A stretch of DNA of 64,000 bases from Pseudomonas azerbaijanoccidentalis (lineage in GTDB: Bacteria; Pseudomonadota; Gammaproteobacteria; Pseudomonadales; Pseudomonadaceae), in assembly GCF_019145495.1 (NCBI RefSeq), contig NZ_JAHSTU010000011.1, forward strand, positions 62,001 through 126,000, in the 5' to 3' direction. Positions 1 to 9,120 of the stretch are shown here, one piece after another. Numbering within the stretch: position 1 is the first letter of the stretch; every line of letters starts with the position of its first letter. A model generated the notes under the pieces. It was not told the DNA's origin and searched no databases. It saw only the letters and a program-made list of their open reading frames with translations. Both the position numbers and the translations under genes were made by a program.

Positions 1-1070
1 TTGAATCACCACCGGCCGGTTATCTGTTTGAACCGGTTTACCTGAGCGATAGCGCAGGAGGCTGGCATTGGCGCTATGCGCGAAACTTTATGCTCACGTT
101 GATGGGTTGCCCTAGCGAATTTTTAGTCGACGAGCCTGTGGATATGCAGCCAGGCGAACAATTCCTGGGCCTGGATTTTTCCGGTACATTTGTTGTTGAG
201 GCGGGCAAGCGCGGGGTATTTACCCGAATGCGCGAGCAAGGTGTGAAGACTACTTTCGTCGTTTATGACCTGATCCCGATCCTGTTCGAGGAGCACTTTC
301 CTGCGGGCACCAAGGCTGAGCATGCGGATTGGCTATACGAGATCTCAAAGGCCGATGCAGCGCTATGCATTTCTGCCTCGGTGGCTGCTGATTTGCAGGC
401 TTGGGTTGCCGCCCATGGCGCACCACGTTCGTCTCGCCCTCCTTTGCAGACGAGTTGGTTCCACCTCGGTGCTGACTTGGCCGCTTCAAAGCCGTCGGAC
501 GGTTTGGAGAAAAGCGCAAATGGGGTGCTTGAATGCCTGCGTAGCGTACCGAGTTTCCTGTCGGTGGGTACCGTTGAACCACGCAAAGGGCACGCCCAAA
601 CCCTTGCAGCTTTCGATCTGCTATGGACCCAGGGCGAGCAGGTAAACCTGGTCATTGTGGGTAAAGAGGGCTGGATGGTTGGTGATTTGTGCGCGCGTTT
701 GCGCAGCCACCCGCAATTGAACAAACGGCTGTTTTGGCTCGAAGGTATCAGCGATGAATACCTGGAAAAAGTCTACGCAGAATCGTCCTGCTTGCTGGCC
801 GCTTCGAAAGGTGAAGGCTTCGGATTACCACTGATTGAAGCTGCGCAGCATAGGCTGCCAATTCTGGCGCGAGCCTTGCCGGTATTTCGCGAGGTTGCCG
901 GAGAGCATGCGGCGTACTTCGAAGGTGACAGTGCACAGAACCTGGCCGACGCAATTACTCAGTGGTTGCAGGACTATCGTCACGGCTCCACCATTGATTC
1001 GGTTGATATGCCATGGCTAACGTGGAAGCAGAGTGCTGAGCAGCTTAAAGGGGTTTTACTCTCCAAATAA
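1..1070 (+). CDS. Glycosyltransferase family 4, C-terminal part (5' end outside window)
   Basis: The reading frame is open from base 3 to the stop at 1068-1070, so the gene enters the window from the left; an internal ATG at 90 is probably not the true start. The visible part carries a GT4 C-terminal fold: SVGTVEPRKGH (nucleotide-sugar binding loop), a VIVGKEGW strand, and GEGFGLPLIEAA, the E-x7-E signature of retaining GT-B enzymes. It likely adds a sugar to a polysaccharide in the cytoplasm. Large multi-domain GT4 proteins often sit beside wzm/wzt O-antigen exporters, but the upstream context is not visible. Substrate unknown. Confidence 0.85.
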   Translation, partial: ESPPAGYLFEPVYLSDSAGGWHWRYARNFMLTLMGCPSEFLVDEPVDMQPGEQFLGLDFSGTFVVEAGKRGVFTRMREQGVKTTFVVYDLIPILFEEHFPAGTKAEHADWLYEISKADAALCISASVAADLQAWVAAHGAPRSSRPPLQTSWFHLGADLAASKPSDGLEKSANGVLECLRSVPSFLSVGTVEPRKGHAQTLAAFDLLWTQGEQVNLVIVGKEGWMVGDLCARLRSHPQLNKRLFWLEGISDEYLEKVYAESSCLLAASKGEGFGLPLIEAAQHRLPILARALPVFREVAGEHAAYFEGDSAQNLADAITQWLQDYRHGSTIDSVDMPWLTWKQSAEQLKGVLLSK

Positions 1071-1707
1071 GGAGGTACGCGTAAAAAACTCGCTTGACTC
1101 TCAGATCTGTATTCATGTCCGGAATACTAGAACTATGCGAGCTAATACTAAACGTAAAAACGCGTAGTTGAGCAGCGAAGGAGATTAAGAGACAGTTGGG
1201 TTCGGTTTTTTTTTTTTGAGATCTGGATTCAGCGTGTTTGAGCCTCACTCGCGCACCTCCGCTGAGGTAATAGTCAAAATTTAGTTAGGTATGCGAGGGT
1301 ATTGTTAAAGGGGTCAGCGTTTGCGGTGATCCCTCAAGGCCGCCCAGCAGAGCAGGTTTTGATTCGTAGACGCGAGTGTACTCGAATCAATGACCCCCAC
1401 CATGTCAGGGTTGCCCGGAAACGAACACAATTAGTTAATAAACAAGGAAGATGATACGGCTTGCAGGACGTAAAAAACCATCGCGTCACCCTATAAGAAT
1501 CAATAATTTGGCGTTATATATTCCTACAGTGGTTGCTCTCTATCCTCATTAGCGTTTCGCCAATCGCTCCTACCAAAACTAATTTCCTTCTACGCCTCTG
1601 CCATCGCAGAGGAATCGCGCCGCAAAATTCAGACCCACTCCCCACTCGGCTGTACCAAAGTTTCTTAGGTAACCATATGCTGTGATTGGTCTGAACGTGG
1701 ATAATAC
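1071..1707. other. Gene-free stretch between two convergent genes
   Basis: No reading frame here looks like a protein: the short open frames have no recognisable motif or Shine-Dalgarno site. It is AT-rich, contains a T run near 1207-1219, a nested inverted repeat at 1310-1397, and a 7-bp hairpin (CCTCTGC / GCAGAGG, loop of 4) at 1595-1612. That hairpin could end transcription of the minus-strand pair stopping at 1708, but no T tract follows on that strand. Confidence 0.6.
1310..1397. repeat. Nested inverted repeat, two-arm foldback
   Basis: GGGGTCA at 1310-1316 pairs with TGACCCC at 1391-1397, and TTGATTCG at 1359-1366 pairs with CGAATCAA at 1383-1390. The two right-hand arms are directly adjacent, so the whole segment can fold into a long foldback with a side loop of 42 nt. 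It may be a relic of a mobile-element end or a recombination site. No function can be assigned from the sequence. Confidence 0.4.
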
Positions 1708-2937
1708 TTAGTTGGTTACAGTGGATTGAGTGGGGCCAGTGCTAAGGAGTTGCGGCGTCATATGATGCATAAAGCCGAACCAGTCATTTTCACGGGGGCG
1801 CTCTGGAGGTGTTCGCACATAGTCGACTTGTTCAAGTACCACTATATCGCTCTGATCAATGTCGCGTGCCACTTGGTGGATGATTTTTGTCTGCGGCACG
1901 TCCTCACCTTCGGATGAAAGATGCTCGCCTGTACCCGATTTTATGGCGTATCTACTCCGCAAATAACCCGAATAGACTAACTCACTGTATGCACTTGAGT
2001 AGGACATCGCGGCAATGATTTGCCATGAAAAACTATCGCCCACGAAAACGATTTTAGGTAGACGTTTCGTATCTCCGTAAAGGCTGAGTTTAGGTTTTGG
2101 CGTAGCCGTCTTGACACCTCCATCCGACCAGATATTCATCAACAGTAGTGCATCATCATCAGCCCCTTCAGGCTTAGAAAACGTCGGAGTGCCGCAACCA
2201 ATCTGGGTTACTCCGCCGTATACATGTTTTTCTGCCTCTCGCATGATCTCCGAAGCTATCACGCAACCGCTAAAGTAGTTCCAGTGTACGCCACTATCCG
2301 AATGTGTCGGGATTCCCTCGTTGCGCAATTGACGCATTGTGACGGTACTATCGATGACATTGACTCCTGCCTTTCGAAGTTCATCTGCCATGCTACCGTT
2401 CACACTAAAATTATCAGGCAATCCGTCTGGGAGAAATCTGCGTGGCACTGAATCTATGTAAATGGAGGGTTTACTAGCTGCCAATAAAACGACGAAATAT
2501 TTACCTTTAGATGCTAGATCGTCTTGGATTGCTCGCATTCGAGCGGCGTCGTCTTGAGACGCTCTTCTATAATTTTCTTCATCCCTGTAGACCTTGCTGA
2601 TATTCAGTATTTGATCACTTGTGAACAAACGACCATTGCTCTTAAACACTCCAATATTGGGTGCCTCTTCTGTGAGCTGGTAGATGGCCTCGTTATATGT
2701 TCTAACCATTGTTGGTCGGAAACCAGCGTGATCAGCCAGGTAAGTCGAGGCCCAGCGCTGGAATCTACCATCCAGAATTGACTTTATAGTGAGTTCCGGT
2801 TGTGGCTCTCCGTGTGGAACCCACCCTATCAGAGGTTTCTCTTCAACAAACGGAACAATGAGCTGAATGGCCGGGATCGAAATGATTCCTACTAGCGAAA
2901 CTGCACATAATGCATGAAGAATTTTTATCGTCCGCAT
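1708..2937 (-). CDS. SGNH/AlgJ-AlgX-like polysaccharide O-acetyltransferase
   Basis: A 409-residue protein with an N-terminal hydrophobic segment (about residues 5-28: signal anchor) followed by a periplasmic SGNH-like domain. Motifs: SDSGVHWNYFSG, the Asp-x-His pair of the AlgJ/AlgX family (His218), and FVGDSFSW, the GDS block with candidate nucleophile Ser302. In this family the protein receives acetyl groups from an MBOAT membrane partner and moves them onto a polysaccharide. The start is taken at the ATG ending at 2937, one base after the stop of the upstream MBOAT gene, which fits translational coupling; a start 10 codons upstream would overlap that gene. The target polymer is unknown. 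Confidence 0.8.
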   Translation of the reverse strand: MRTIKILHALCAVSLVGIISIPAIQLIVPFVEEKPLIGWVPHGEPQPELTIKSILDGRFQRWASTYLADHAGFRPTMVRTYNEAIYQLTEEAPNIGVFKSNGRLFTSDQILNISKVYRDEENYRRASQDDAARMRAIQDDLASKGKYFVVLLAASKPSIYIDSVPRRFLPDGLPDNFSVNGSMADELRKAGVNVIDSTVTMRQLRNEGIPTHSDSGVHWNYFSGCVIASEIMREAEKHVYGGVTQIGCGTPTFSKPEGADDDALLLMNIWSDGGVKTATPKPKLSLYGDTKRLPKIVFVGDSFSWQIIAAMSYSSAYSELVYSGYLRSRYAIKSGTGEHLSSEGEDVPQTKIIHQVARDIDQSDIVVLEQVDYVRTPPERPRENDWFGFMHHMTPQLLSTGPTQSTVTN

Positions 2938-2938
2938 G

Positions 2939-4399
2939 TCAGAACCTGAAATATAAAAAGGGGGCATACCCTGAACTTAGCATAGCCATGGAACAAACGA
3001 TGATGAGAGCAGCGGTCGTCGAAAACTGGATCAGAATCAACGAGCCGCTCACAGTATCATTCGTAGGTAGATACGACTTTCTCCATGTTGCAAAGCGTCG
3101 TGGCGATACGTCAGGCAACACTGCCAGCGCTGTAGCTAGAATCATTGTTGCCGCGTTTAGCTTTGTAAGAAAGAAAGCCAAGTCGGGTACAGTGGGATCA
3201 CGCACTGGCGTAATCGCTCCGAACATTACCCCTAGATAGTTGAGTGCGTAGCTTAAGTCTGGAGACCGGAAGAGAACCCATCCGCACATTACAACTATTA
3301 TGGTATAGGCTTGTGCTATAGCATTTGGGAATTTTACCGTTGGATGGGATAGCGAAACTAGTCGCTCTATACTCAAAAAAAGACCGTAATATGCGCCCCA
3401 GACGATAAAGTTCCAGCTTGCTCCGTGCCAAAATCCGGAGATTAGAAATACGATCCACAAATTCAGGAACACCCTTCCTGGCGTTGCACGGTTACCACCA
3501 AGGGGGATATAAAGATAGATCCGCATCCAGCTCGACAAAGAAATATGCCATCTTTGCCAGAACTCGCCGACTGAACGCGCAATATATGGTCGGTTGAAAT
3601 TCTCAGGAAAATGGAATCCCATCATCCTTGCAAGCCCGATTGCCATGTCAGAATACCCCGAGAAATCGAAGTAAATCTGCAAGGTATATGCTGCAATGCC
3701 AAGCCATACATGTTCCACAGGCAACGATGTTGCATTGAATCCGAAAATTTTGTCTGCAATTCCGCCGATGGGATCTGCTAAAAGCGTCTTCTTGGCGAGC
3801 CCAATTGAAAACCGCATCATTCCCGCGACGACATTGTTTACCGTATTTTTTCGGCTATGGATCTGCTCCCCAATGTCGTGATACCGGATAATCGGACCAG
3901 CTATGAGTTGCGGGAACAGAAAAATATAGAGAGCACAGTCCAGAAAATTTCGCGGAGGAACGGCCCTTCCTTTATAGCTGTCGACCAGGAAGCTAACCTT
4001 ATGAAACGTGATAAACGAAATGCCAAGGATTAATCCAATGTGCGGATCTCCTACGCTATAACCAAAAACTCTTGCAATCGGTCCAACAACATCGATTAAA
4101 AAGAATCCTGTATACTTGCTCCACAAAAGTATACCGACATTTACAAGCAGCCCGCCTATCAATACCGCGCGCCTCTGTTTCTCGGGCAAACCTCGCGATG
4201 GCTCGATAATCAGAGAAACTCGATAGTCAAGATACGTCGTGAACAATAGAACAAATACAAACAGCGGCTCTCCCCAAGCGAAGAACATAATACTTCCCGC
4301 GAGAGCAACTACGTTCTTTGCATACGTGGGAACCGCCCAGTACGCAACAAAAAAGAGCGGCAGGAAAAAAAACAGGAAAATAGGCGTCGTAAAAAGCAT
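2939..4399 (-). CDS. MBOAT family O-acyltransferase, AlgI-like
   Basis: A 486-residue polytopic inner-membrane protein. The start MLFTTPIFLFFFLPLFF matches the usual AlgI/DltB N-terminus, so the ATG ending at 4399 is preferred over a TTG 18 codons upstream, although no good Shine-Dalgarno site precedes it. Family motifs are present: FWQRWHISLSSWMR and SGFWHGASWNF, whose His325 is the expected catalytic histidine. It should pass acetyl groups across the membrane to the SGNH partner encoded immediately downstream at 1708-2937. Codon use is AT-rich compared with the right half of the window, consistent with horizontal acquisition of this polysaccharide-modification pair. Confidence 0.88.
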   Translation of the reverse strand: MLFTTPIFLFFFLPLFFVAYWAVPTYAKNVVALAGSIMFFAWGEPLFVFVLLFTTYLDYRVSLIIEPSRGLPEKQRRAVLIGGLLVNVGILLWSKYTGFFLIDVVGPIARVFGYSVGDPHIGLILGISFITFHKVSFLVDSYKGRAVPPRNFLDCALYIFLFPQLIAGPIIRYHDIGEQIHSRKNTVNNVVAGMMRFSIGLAKKTLLADPIGGIADKIFGFNATSLPVEHVWLGIAAYTLQIYFDFSGYSDMAIGLARMMGFHFPENFNRPYIARSVGEFWQRWHISLSSWMRIYLYIPLGGNRATPGRVFLNLWIVFLISGFWHGASWNFIVWGAYYGLFLSIERLVSLSHPTVKFPNAIAQAYTIIVVMCGWVLFRSPDLSYALNYLGVMFGAITPVRDPTVPDLAFFLTKLNAATMILATALAVLPDVSPRRFATWRKSYLPTNDTVSGSLILIQFSTTAALIIVCSMAMLSSGYAPFLYFRF

Positions 4400-5129
4400 C
4401 GTTATTTGTGACTCATTATGTGGAGCGCCATGATAAATTACTGGCGAAGGCAAACCCTACCAACCACTGCAATAGAAGACTGGTTCGACTTCCGCCATTT
4501 TTTCCGTACGACACTACAGGACCGAGCTAGTCGATGTGGTAATCGGAAATGAAATTTTGATTGACTTCGGTGTGGTCACCAGCTTCCTGCGTAAATATTA
4601 CGTCAGCTGCATGAGGGAAAGCCAGCGCAATATTGAGGGGACCAGATGACTCGCAAAGTTTGCTGCGTATTAAATTGAACACCCCTCAGATCTCTCATCG
4701 ATTCTCGGCCTAGCCTGCTCCAACGAGGTTGCTCAAGTGATTGACGAAATCGCACAGTTGACTCGACTAGCGGGACAGATTTTAGTTTTTTCCGCCAAGA
4801 CACTCACAAAGCATAGTGCATTTTGCGGTTGTATTTGGATGGACAGCCTCAAAGCGGAGTCTTCAGAAAAGCTTGTAGGGAATTAGCTCATCGGTGAGTC
4901 ACCTCTCTAGATAGGCCTGGCAACTGCGAAGGCGATCAATGCTTGTTCGCTGGCATCAGTGATGGCAACACTTTGTTGAGTATGTGCAGGGTCAAGTCGG
5001 GTACGCGTTCCTACATGAGCCATGCTGCAGTAATGGCTGGCACTGTGCGGGCACTGACAGAATCCGAGAAGTCGAGTGGCACTGGCAGCCAAAGATCAGT
5101 AGTGGTAAGGCGATCGCGCAGGCGAGCCT
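4400..5129. other. Gene-free stretch upstream of the MBOAT gene
   Basis: About 730 bases with no credible gene. Short open frames on both strands lack motifs and ribosome binding sites. The promoter of the minus-strand O-acetylation pair should lie near 4400-4500 but no convincing -35/-10 pair stands out. Confidence 0.5.
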
Positions 5130-5731
5130 GACCTTTTTTAGGGTCAAAGTCTCGTGATGGGGTTGCTCGCTAAGATACGGGTGCTGCTCGAGCGCGAGCC
5201 GCTTGTCGGCTCCAGTGCGTTGCTGTGTTGCCGTCGCTGTGCTGATAGTGTCTAAGTCGATGCTGTAGCCTGCTTGACGAGCTGTTTGGGTTAACTCCGG
5301 TTCTGAACTTGTTTGGCTGTCGCCCCACTGCCGATCATCAGCGGGGGTGACCAGCGCCAATGCCAAATCCATGCGCCACGCCTGCCAAATCTCTCGAGCA
5401 CCGTCGAGGCCTTCGCTCGTAGTTTCAGTCTATCCGACTGGCCATTGAGCACCCCATCGACCATCGTGTTCAGCCTCTTCGTTGCCCAGAACAATGTCGC
5501 TGATAGGCAAGCCTACCGCGGCTGTTCCAGCGGCGCCGGCTGATTAGTCGGGTCCAGGCCCAGCGCTTCGCCCTTCGTTGCATAAATTACTCGGCCGGTG
5601 ATCAGGATCAGATCGTGCCGACGGTACTTGAGGCTGTCAATTGTAACGGTATTGCCGTGGTTTGCCCTGTCCTCGTATTTAGCCTGAACTGTGGTCGGCC
5701 CAAATTTCACGGACGCAGACCAGTCGACCAT
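5130..5731 (-). pseudogene. Decayed minus-strand coding remnant, family not recognised
   Basis: Three protein-like blocks lie in order on the minus strand. The first (5731 down to 5516, starting MVDWSASVKFGPTTV) is interrupted by an amber codon at 5513-5515; the same frame then continues (LNGQSDRLKLRAKAST, about 5492-5405) and the protein-like signal jumps to another frame near 5400 (WRMDLALALVTPADD, running to about 5130). The composition of each block looks like real protein, and the breaks look like one nonsense change plus one frameshift. I do not recognise the family. A further candidate block lies at 5732-5907 in a third frame. Confidence 0.35.
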
Positions 5732-5962
5732 GGCTTATGGCCTATCTGGGTGATGAGCGCCGCTATGCGCGTAGATCCAACGATTTGGTAGTGCTGCGTA
5801 GCGTTGAGTACAGGAGCAAGAGCGTCGATTATTTTGCCGGTATTAGGGAGAATTTGCAGCAACTGTTGCTGATCCACATGGATTCTTCGCGCTAGCTTGT
5901 AAAGCATCTAGCCGAAATGTTTTCGAATCGACTACAATCGCCAATCTGATAGGGAAACAACA

Positions 5963-7081
5963 ATGACTACGTCTGCGCGCGAGCGACTTTTTGAACTTGA
6001 CAGCCTGCGCGGAATTGCCGCAATTGGAGTTGTTCTTTGGCATTACACTGCAATGTGGCAAGTAAGGCCTATGAATTGGTTGTTCGCACCATTTTATAAT
6101 ACCGGCTTGCTGCTTGTGGATTTTTTCTTTGTTCTATCTGGTTTTGTAATTGCTCGCGCATACTGGAATAATGAGCGCGGTACCACTTTCCTCAAAAATA
6201 TATTTCAACGGATTGCTAGAATTTACCCATTGCACCTTATAACCTTGTTATCAGTTATACCGTTACAACTAACGCTAATCCACTTGCTTGGGCCTCTTGA
6301 CTATCTATTCTTGAATAATGATGTTTATCACTTTGCGCTAAATTTGTTTTTGCTAAATAGATCGAGTTTAGAGATTGGTTTTTCGTGGAATTCGCCAGCG
6401 TGGTCTATTTCCACTGAGATGATTATCAATTTCGTTTTTTTTGCTTTGATCGCGATGGGGAAGAAGGTTTCTGTTATTGGGATGGTGGCATGCTTTTTGA
6501 TCGCGGCATTCGTTATTACTAAGAATGGTTTGCTGGTTAATGAGCGTCTATTTGGAGTGATAAACGCAGATATAATGCGAACAACTGCTGGATTTTTCAT
6601 TGGGGTGGCGACTTACAAGCTATCAAATACAAAAATTCTAAAATCCATTACAAATTCATTTTTTGCCGATTTTGTTTTCATGATTGCCGTTACCTTGCTT
6701 GTCTTGTTCATGGTCTACGCTAGAGTAGGGTTGGTTCGACCAGAACACGTCGCCTTTACACTTTTTCCAATAATAGTGCTATCTGCAATCAGTAGTAGAG
6801 CGATCAAAAGCATTCTGAACGCTAAGGTGCTTGTAACGCTAGGAGAATGGTCCTATTCCATTTACCTTGTGCATTTTCCAATACTACTTGCGACCTTGCT
6901 AATCAGTACGGTTGCAAGCTACAAATTTCCTTATGAGTCGACATGGTTTGTGATCGCCTTTCTTGGTGTGGTGGTGCTTATCTCTTCTGTGACTTATAGA
7001 GTAATTGAAATTCCAGGGAAGCGTCTTCTATCAAAAAAACTATCATTTGTCGGGAGTTGCGACCCAATACGGAGCCAGTAA
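5963..7081 (+). CDS. Acyltransferase 3 family (OafA/YrhL-type) membrane O-acyltransferase
   Basis: A 372-residue inner-membrane protein with about ten hydrophobic spans. The N-terminal block FELDSLRGIAAIGVVLWHY (residues about 9-27) holds the conserved Arg and His of acyltransferase 3 proteins. Such enzymes add acetyl or other acyl groups to O-antigen, exopolysaccharide or peptidoglycan precursors. The ATG follows AGGGAAACAAC, a weak ribosome binding site. The gene is strikingly AT-rich and isolated, with decayed DNA on both sides, so it was probably acquired separately from its neighbours. There is no fused SGNH domain, so it is a stand-alone acyltransferase; its substrate cannot be read from sequence. 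Confidence 0.85.
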   Translation: MTTSARERLFELDSLRGIAAIGVVLWHYTAMWQVRPMNWLFAPFYNTGLLLVDFFFVLSGFVIARAYWNNERGTTFLKNIFQRIARIYPLHLITLLSVIPLQLTLIHLLGPLDYLFLNNDVYHFALNLFLLNRSSLEIGFSWNSPAWSISTEMIINFVFFALIAMGKKVSVIGMVACFLIAAFVITKNGLLVNERLFGVINADIMRTTAGFFIGVATYKLSNTKILKSITNSFFADFVFMIAVTLLVLFMVYARVGLVRPEHVAFTLFPIIVLSAISSRAIKSILNAKVLVTLGEWSYSIYLVHFPILLATLLISTVASYKFPYESTWFVIAFLGVVVLISSVTYRVIEIPGKRLLSKKLSFVGSCDPIRSQ

Positions 7082-7339
7082 ACTAAAAATTACGCGATTC
7101 AAGGCAGCTTAAACTGCACGAGTCTTTGGCGGCGAAACATCTTCTAGGTTGTGTCGGAGTTTCGCCATTTCCGTCAGTCGCATCTCGGCGGAGGGTAATC
7201 GTGAGAGTAGCCTGAGTTAACAATTGAACAATCCGGAGATGATTTATCGCTTTGGATTTGCAATTAGGCATTGGGGTGCTTGACAGGCATAGTGCGTGAG
7301 CGGCGCAAAGTTGTTGATGTGCCGAAAGTAAAGCTCAAG
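7082..7339. other. Gene-free stretch before IS66 relic
   Basis: About 260 bases with no protein-like frame. It joins the acyltransferase gene to the transposase relic and probably contains the degraded left part of the same element. Confidence 0.4.
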
Positions 7340-7815
7340 GGCAAGATCGCGAGGCCAGATGTCGCTCTTACAGGGGTTAACAAGCTTTACGGCATTGGGC
7401 GCAAACTCAATAAACGGCGAGGAGCCAACGTATTACCGGCTGTCAGAAAAAGAACCTGGCAACTCTGTTCCAACTGAAAAGCCGGCTGCAGAAAGTTCAG
7501 GCGCAGTTCGCTGTGCGAGGGACTGTGGATAAGAAATGCATTATCTGACGAACCGCTGGAGCCGGCTGGAGCGTAACTTGGTGGACCTTTTCTCCCGGTC
7601 GACAACAGTCCGGTAAAGATCGCGGTGACACCGTTCATCAGGCGAAGTGACTGGTGGTCCGTGGCGCGCACAAGAAGATAGCTCCATCGCACAAATCTAC
7701 ATGCGGGTCGAATCCACCAAGGTTGACGGGGGTAGAGTTCATCAGTGACTGCACCATCTACTGGGCGGTTACCACACAGCTCTTCGGTCCAACCTATGTG
7801 GCATTGCTGTGGTAG
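7340..7815 (+). pseudogene. IS66-family transposase (TnpC) C-terminal remnant, frameshifted
   Basis: Blocks typical of the IS66 TnpC C-terminus occur in the right order but in alternating frames. GVNKLYGIGRKL (about 7377-7411) resembles the usual INKLYGIER block. HYLTNRWSRLER (about 7539-7574, other frame) resembles the LxNxWxxLxRY block. VDNSPVKIAVTPF (from 7598, first frame) is a degraded version of DNNPxExAIRPF. AQIYMRVESTKV (from 7689) resembles AxxYSLVETAK. Several frameshifts and an in-frame stop show it is dead. Terminal inverted repeats were not identified. It marks past insertion next to the CDP-sugar cassette. Confidence 0.7.
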
Positions 7816-8037
7816 AGCCACTCGCTAGTGATGCTACGTTGGATACGAAGCGCTTCTGGCGGTCGGTCTAGCGTAATTCATCGATCGAATACGATGGATT
7901 CAGGATGATCATTCAATCCGCACCTCCACAAGAGTGGCGGATCAGGGTATTCTTGCGGGCCGAAAGAATCGCTCGATATCCCTTGCCAAGAAAGGCGCGG
8001 GAACCAAGATGCTAAAAATCAATACGGCGTAAGAAAA
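7816..8037. other. Short gap upstream of rfbG-like gene
   Basis: No gene recognised. The end of the segment just before the ATG at 8038 has only a weak AAGAAAA in place of a Shine-Dalgarno site. A promoter for the 8038-16125 cassette would be expected here or inside the relic, but no clear -35/-10 pair was found. Confidence 0.4.
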
Positions 8038-9120
8038 ATGACATCCAGGTTCAAATTTGAAGAGAGTCTAGTCGGTAAGAAGGTGCTGGTTACCGGCCAC
8101 ACCGGCTTCACCGGAGGATGGGCGTGTCTTTGGCTGAAGTCTATCGGCGCGACCGTAGCGGGATATTCGCTTGCTCCTGAGACGACTCCGTCGCTGTTTT
8201 CAGAGGCAGATCTTGAGAGTGAAATGATTAGTACGCTGGGGGATATCTGCGATTTTGACAAGCTGAAGGGCGCAGTCGAATCCTTTCAGCCGGACTTAAT
8301 ACTGCATTTGGCTGCCCAGCCCCTTGTTCGTCGGTCTTATCGCGAGCCATTGGAGACTTTTTTGGTCAACGCTCAGGGTACCGCTCACGTACTCGAAGCC
8401 GCCCGCCAAGTGAAAAGTGTTCGTGGTGTGCTATGCGTAACTACGGACAAGGTTTACAAGAATAACGAATGGGCGTGGCCATATCGGGAAAACGATCCCT
8501 TGGGTGGCAAAGACCCTTATAGCGCTTCCAAGGCCGCGGCAGAAATGGTCATTCAGAGTTACGCAGCTTCTTACCCTGCTTCCTCCGGGCAGGGGCCTGC
8601 AATCGCTACTGCCCGTGGTGGAAATATTATCGGTGGAGGCGACTGGTCCGAAGATCGTTTGATCCCCGACTTCGTGCGTGCGGTAATCGACAATCAAGCA
8701 ATGACCCTTCGCTATCCAGATGCTACACGACCATGGCAGCACGTTTTGGCTTTGGTGCATGGCTATCTGGTCATTTTGGCGGGGCTTTCTTCAAATAGCC
8801 CTGAACGTGTCGCCAAGGCATGGAATCTTGGTCCTCAGGAACTGAAGCAGCACTCCGTCAGAGATGTACTGGAATTGATGAGTGCGAACTGGAAACGCCC
8901 GAACCTGGAGTTCATGGATAGTCCTCTACCTGAAGCGGGTGCACTGGCGTTGGATAGCTCCATTGCCAGGAACCAACTGAACTGGATCCCTGTATGGGAT
9001 ACGGTGCAAGTGGTAGAGAAAACAGCTTCTTGGTATCGGGAATTTTATTCCAATCCTGGTCAAGCTCGCGCAATTACGCTTGCGCAAATCAGCGCCTGGC
9101 GATCGGGCATTCAGGAATGA
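8038..9120 (+). CDS. rfbG: CDP-glucose 4,6-dehydratase
   Basis: A 360-residue cytoplasmic short-chain dehydrogenase that should turn CDP-glucose into CDP-4-keto-6-deoxyglucose. The N-terminal dinucleotide loop is VTGHTGFTGGW, the variant typical of RfbG/DdhB, followed by HLAAQPLVRRSY and the catalytic pair Tyr161/Lys165 in DPYSASKAAAE. The cytidylyltransferase that makes its substrate is at 10935-11702, so both first steps of CDP-6-deoxyhexose synthesis are present. The stop overlaps the start of the next gene as ATGA at 9117-9120, implying coupled translation. No rfbH-type 3-dehydrase is in the window, so a 3,6-dideoxy sugar is not the expected product. Confidence 0.92.
   Translation: MTSRFKFEESLVGKKVLVTGHTGFTGGWACLWLKSIGATVAGYSLAPETTPSLFSEADLESEMISTLGDICDFDKLKGAVESFQPDLILHLAAQPLVRRSYREPLETFLVNAQGTAHVLEAARQVKSVRGVLCVTTDKVYKNNEWAWPYRENDPLGGKDPYSASKAAAEMVIQSYAASYPASSGQGPAIATARGGNIIGGGDWSEDRLIPDFVRAVIDNQAMTLRYPDATRPWQHVLALVHGYLVILAGLSSNSPERVAKAWNLGPQELKQHSVRDVLELMSANWKRPNLEFMDSPLPEAGALALDSSIARNQLNWIPVWDTVQVVEKTASWYREFYSNPGQARAITLAQISAWRSGIQE

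Noticed and set aside
1045..1248. A 67-codon minus-strand frame after the first glycosyltransferase
   Set aside because: Low-complexity composition across a homopolymer run, with no start signal.
4700..4890. A short plus-strand stretch reading NEVAQVIDEIAQLTRLAG, reminiscent of a chemoreceptor signalling helix
   Set aside because: Only about 20 residues resemble that helix and the rest of the frame does not; most likely chance or too degraded to name.
7387..7821. A 144-codon open frame on the minus strand
   Set aside because: It is antisense to the IS66 relic, has no family motif and no ribosome binding site; the plus-strand blocks explain the region better.
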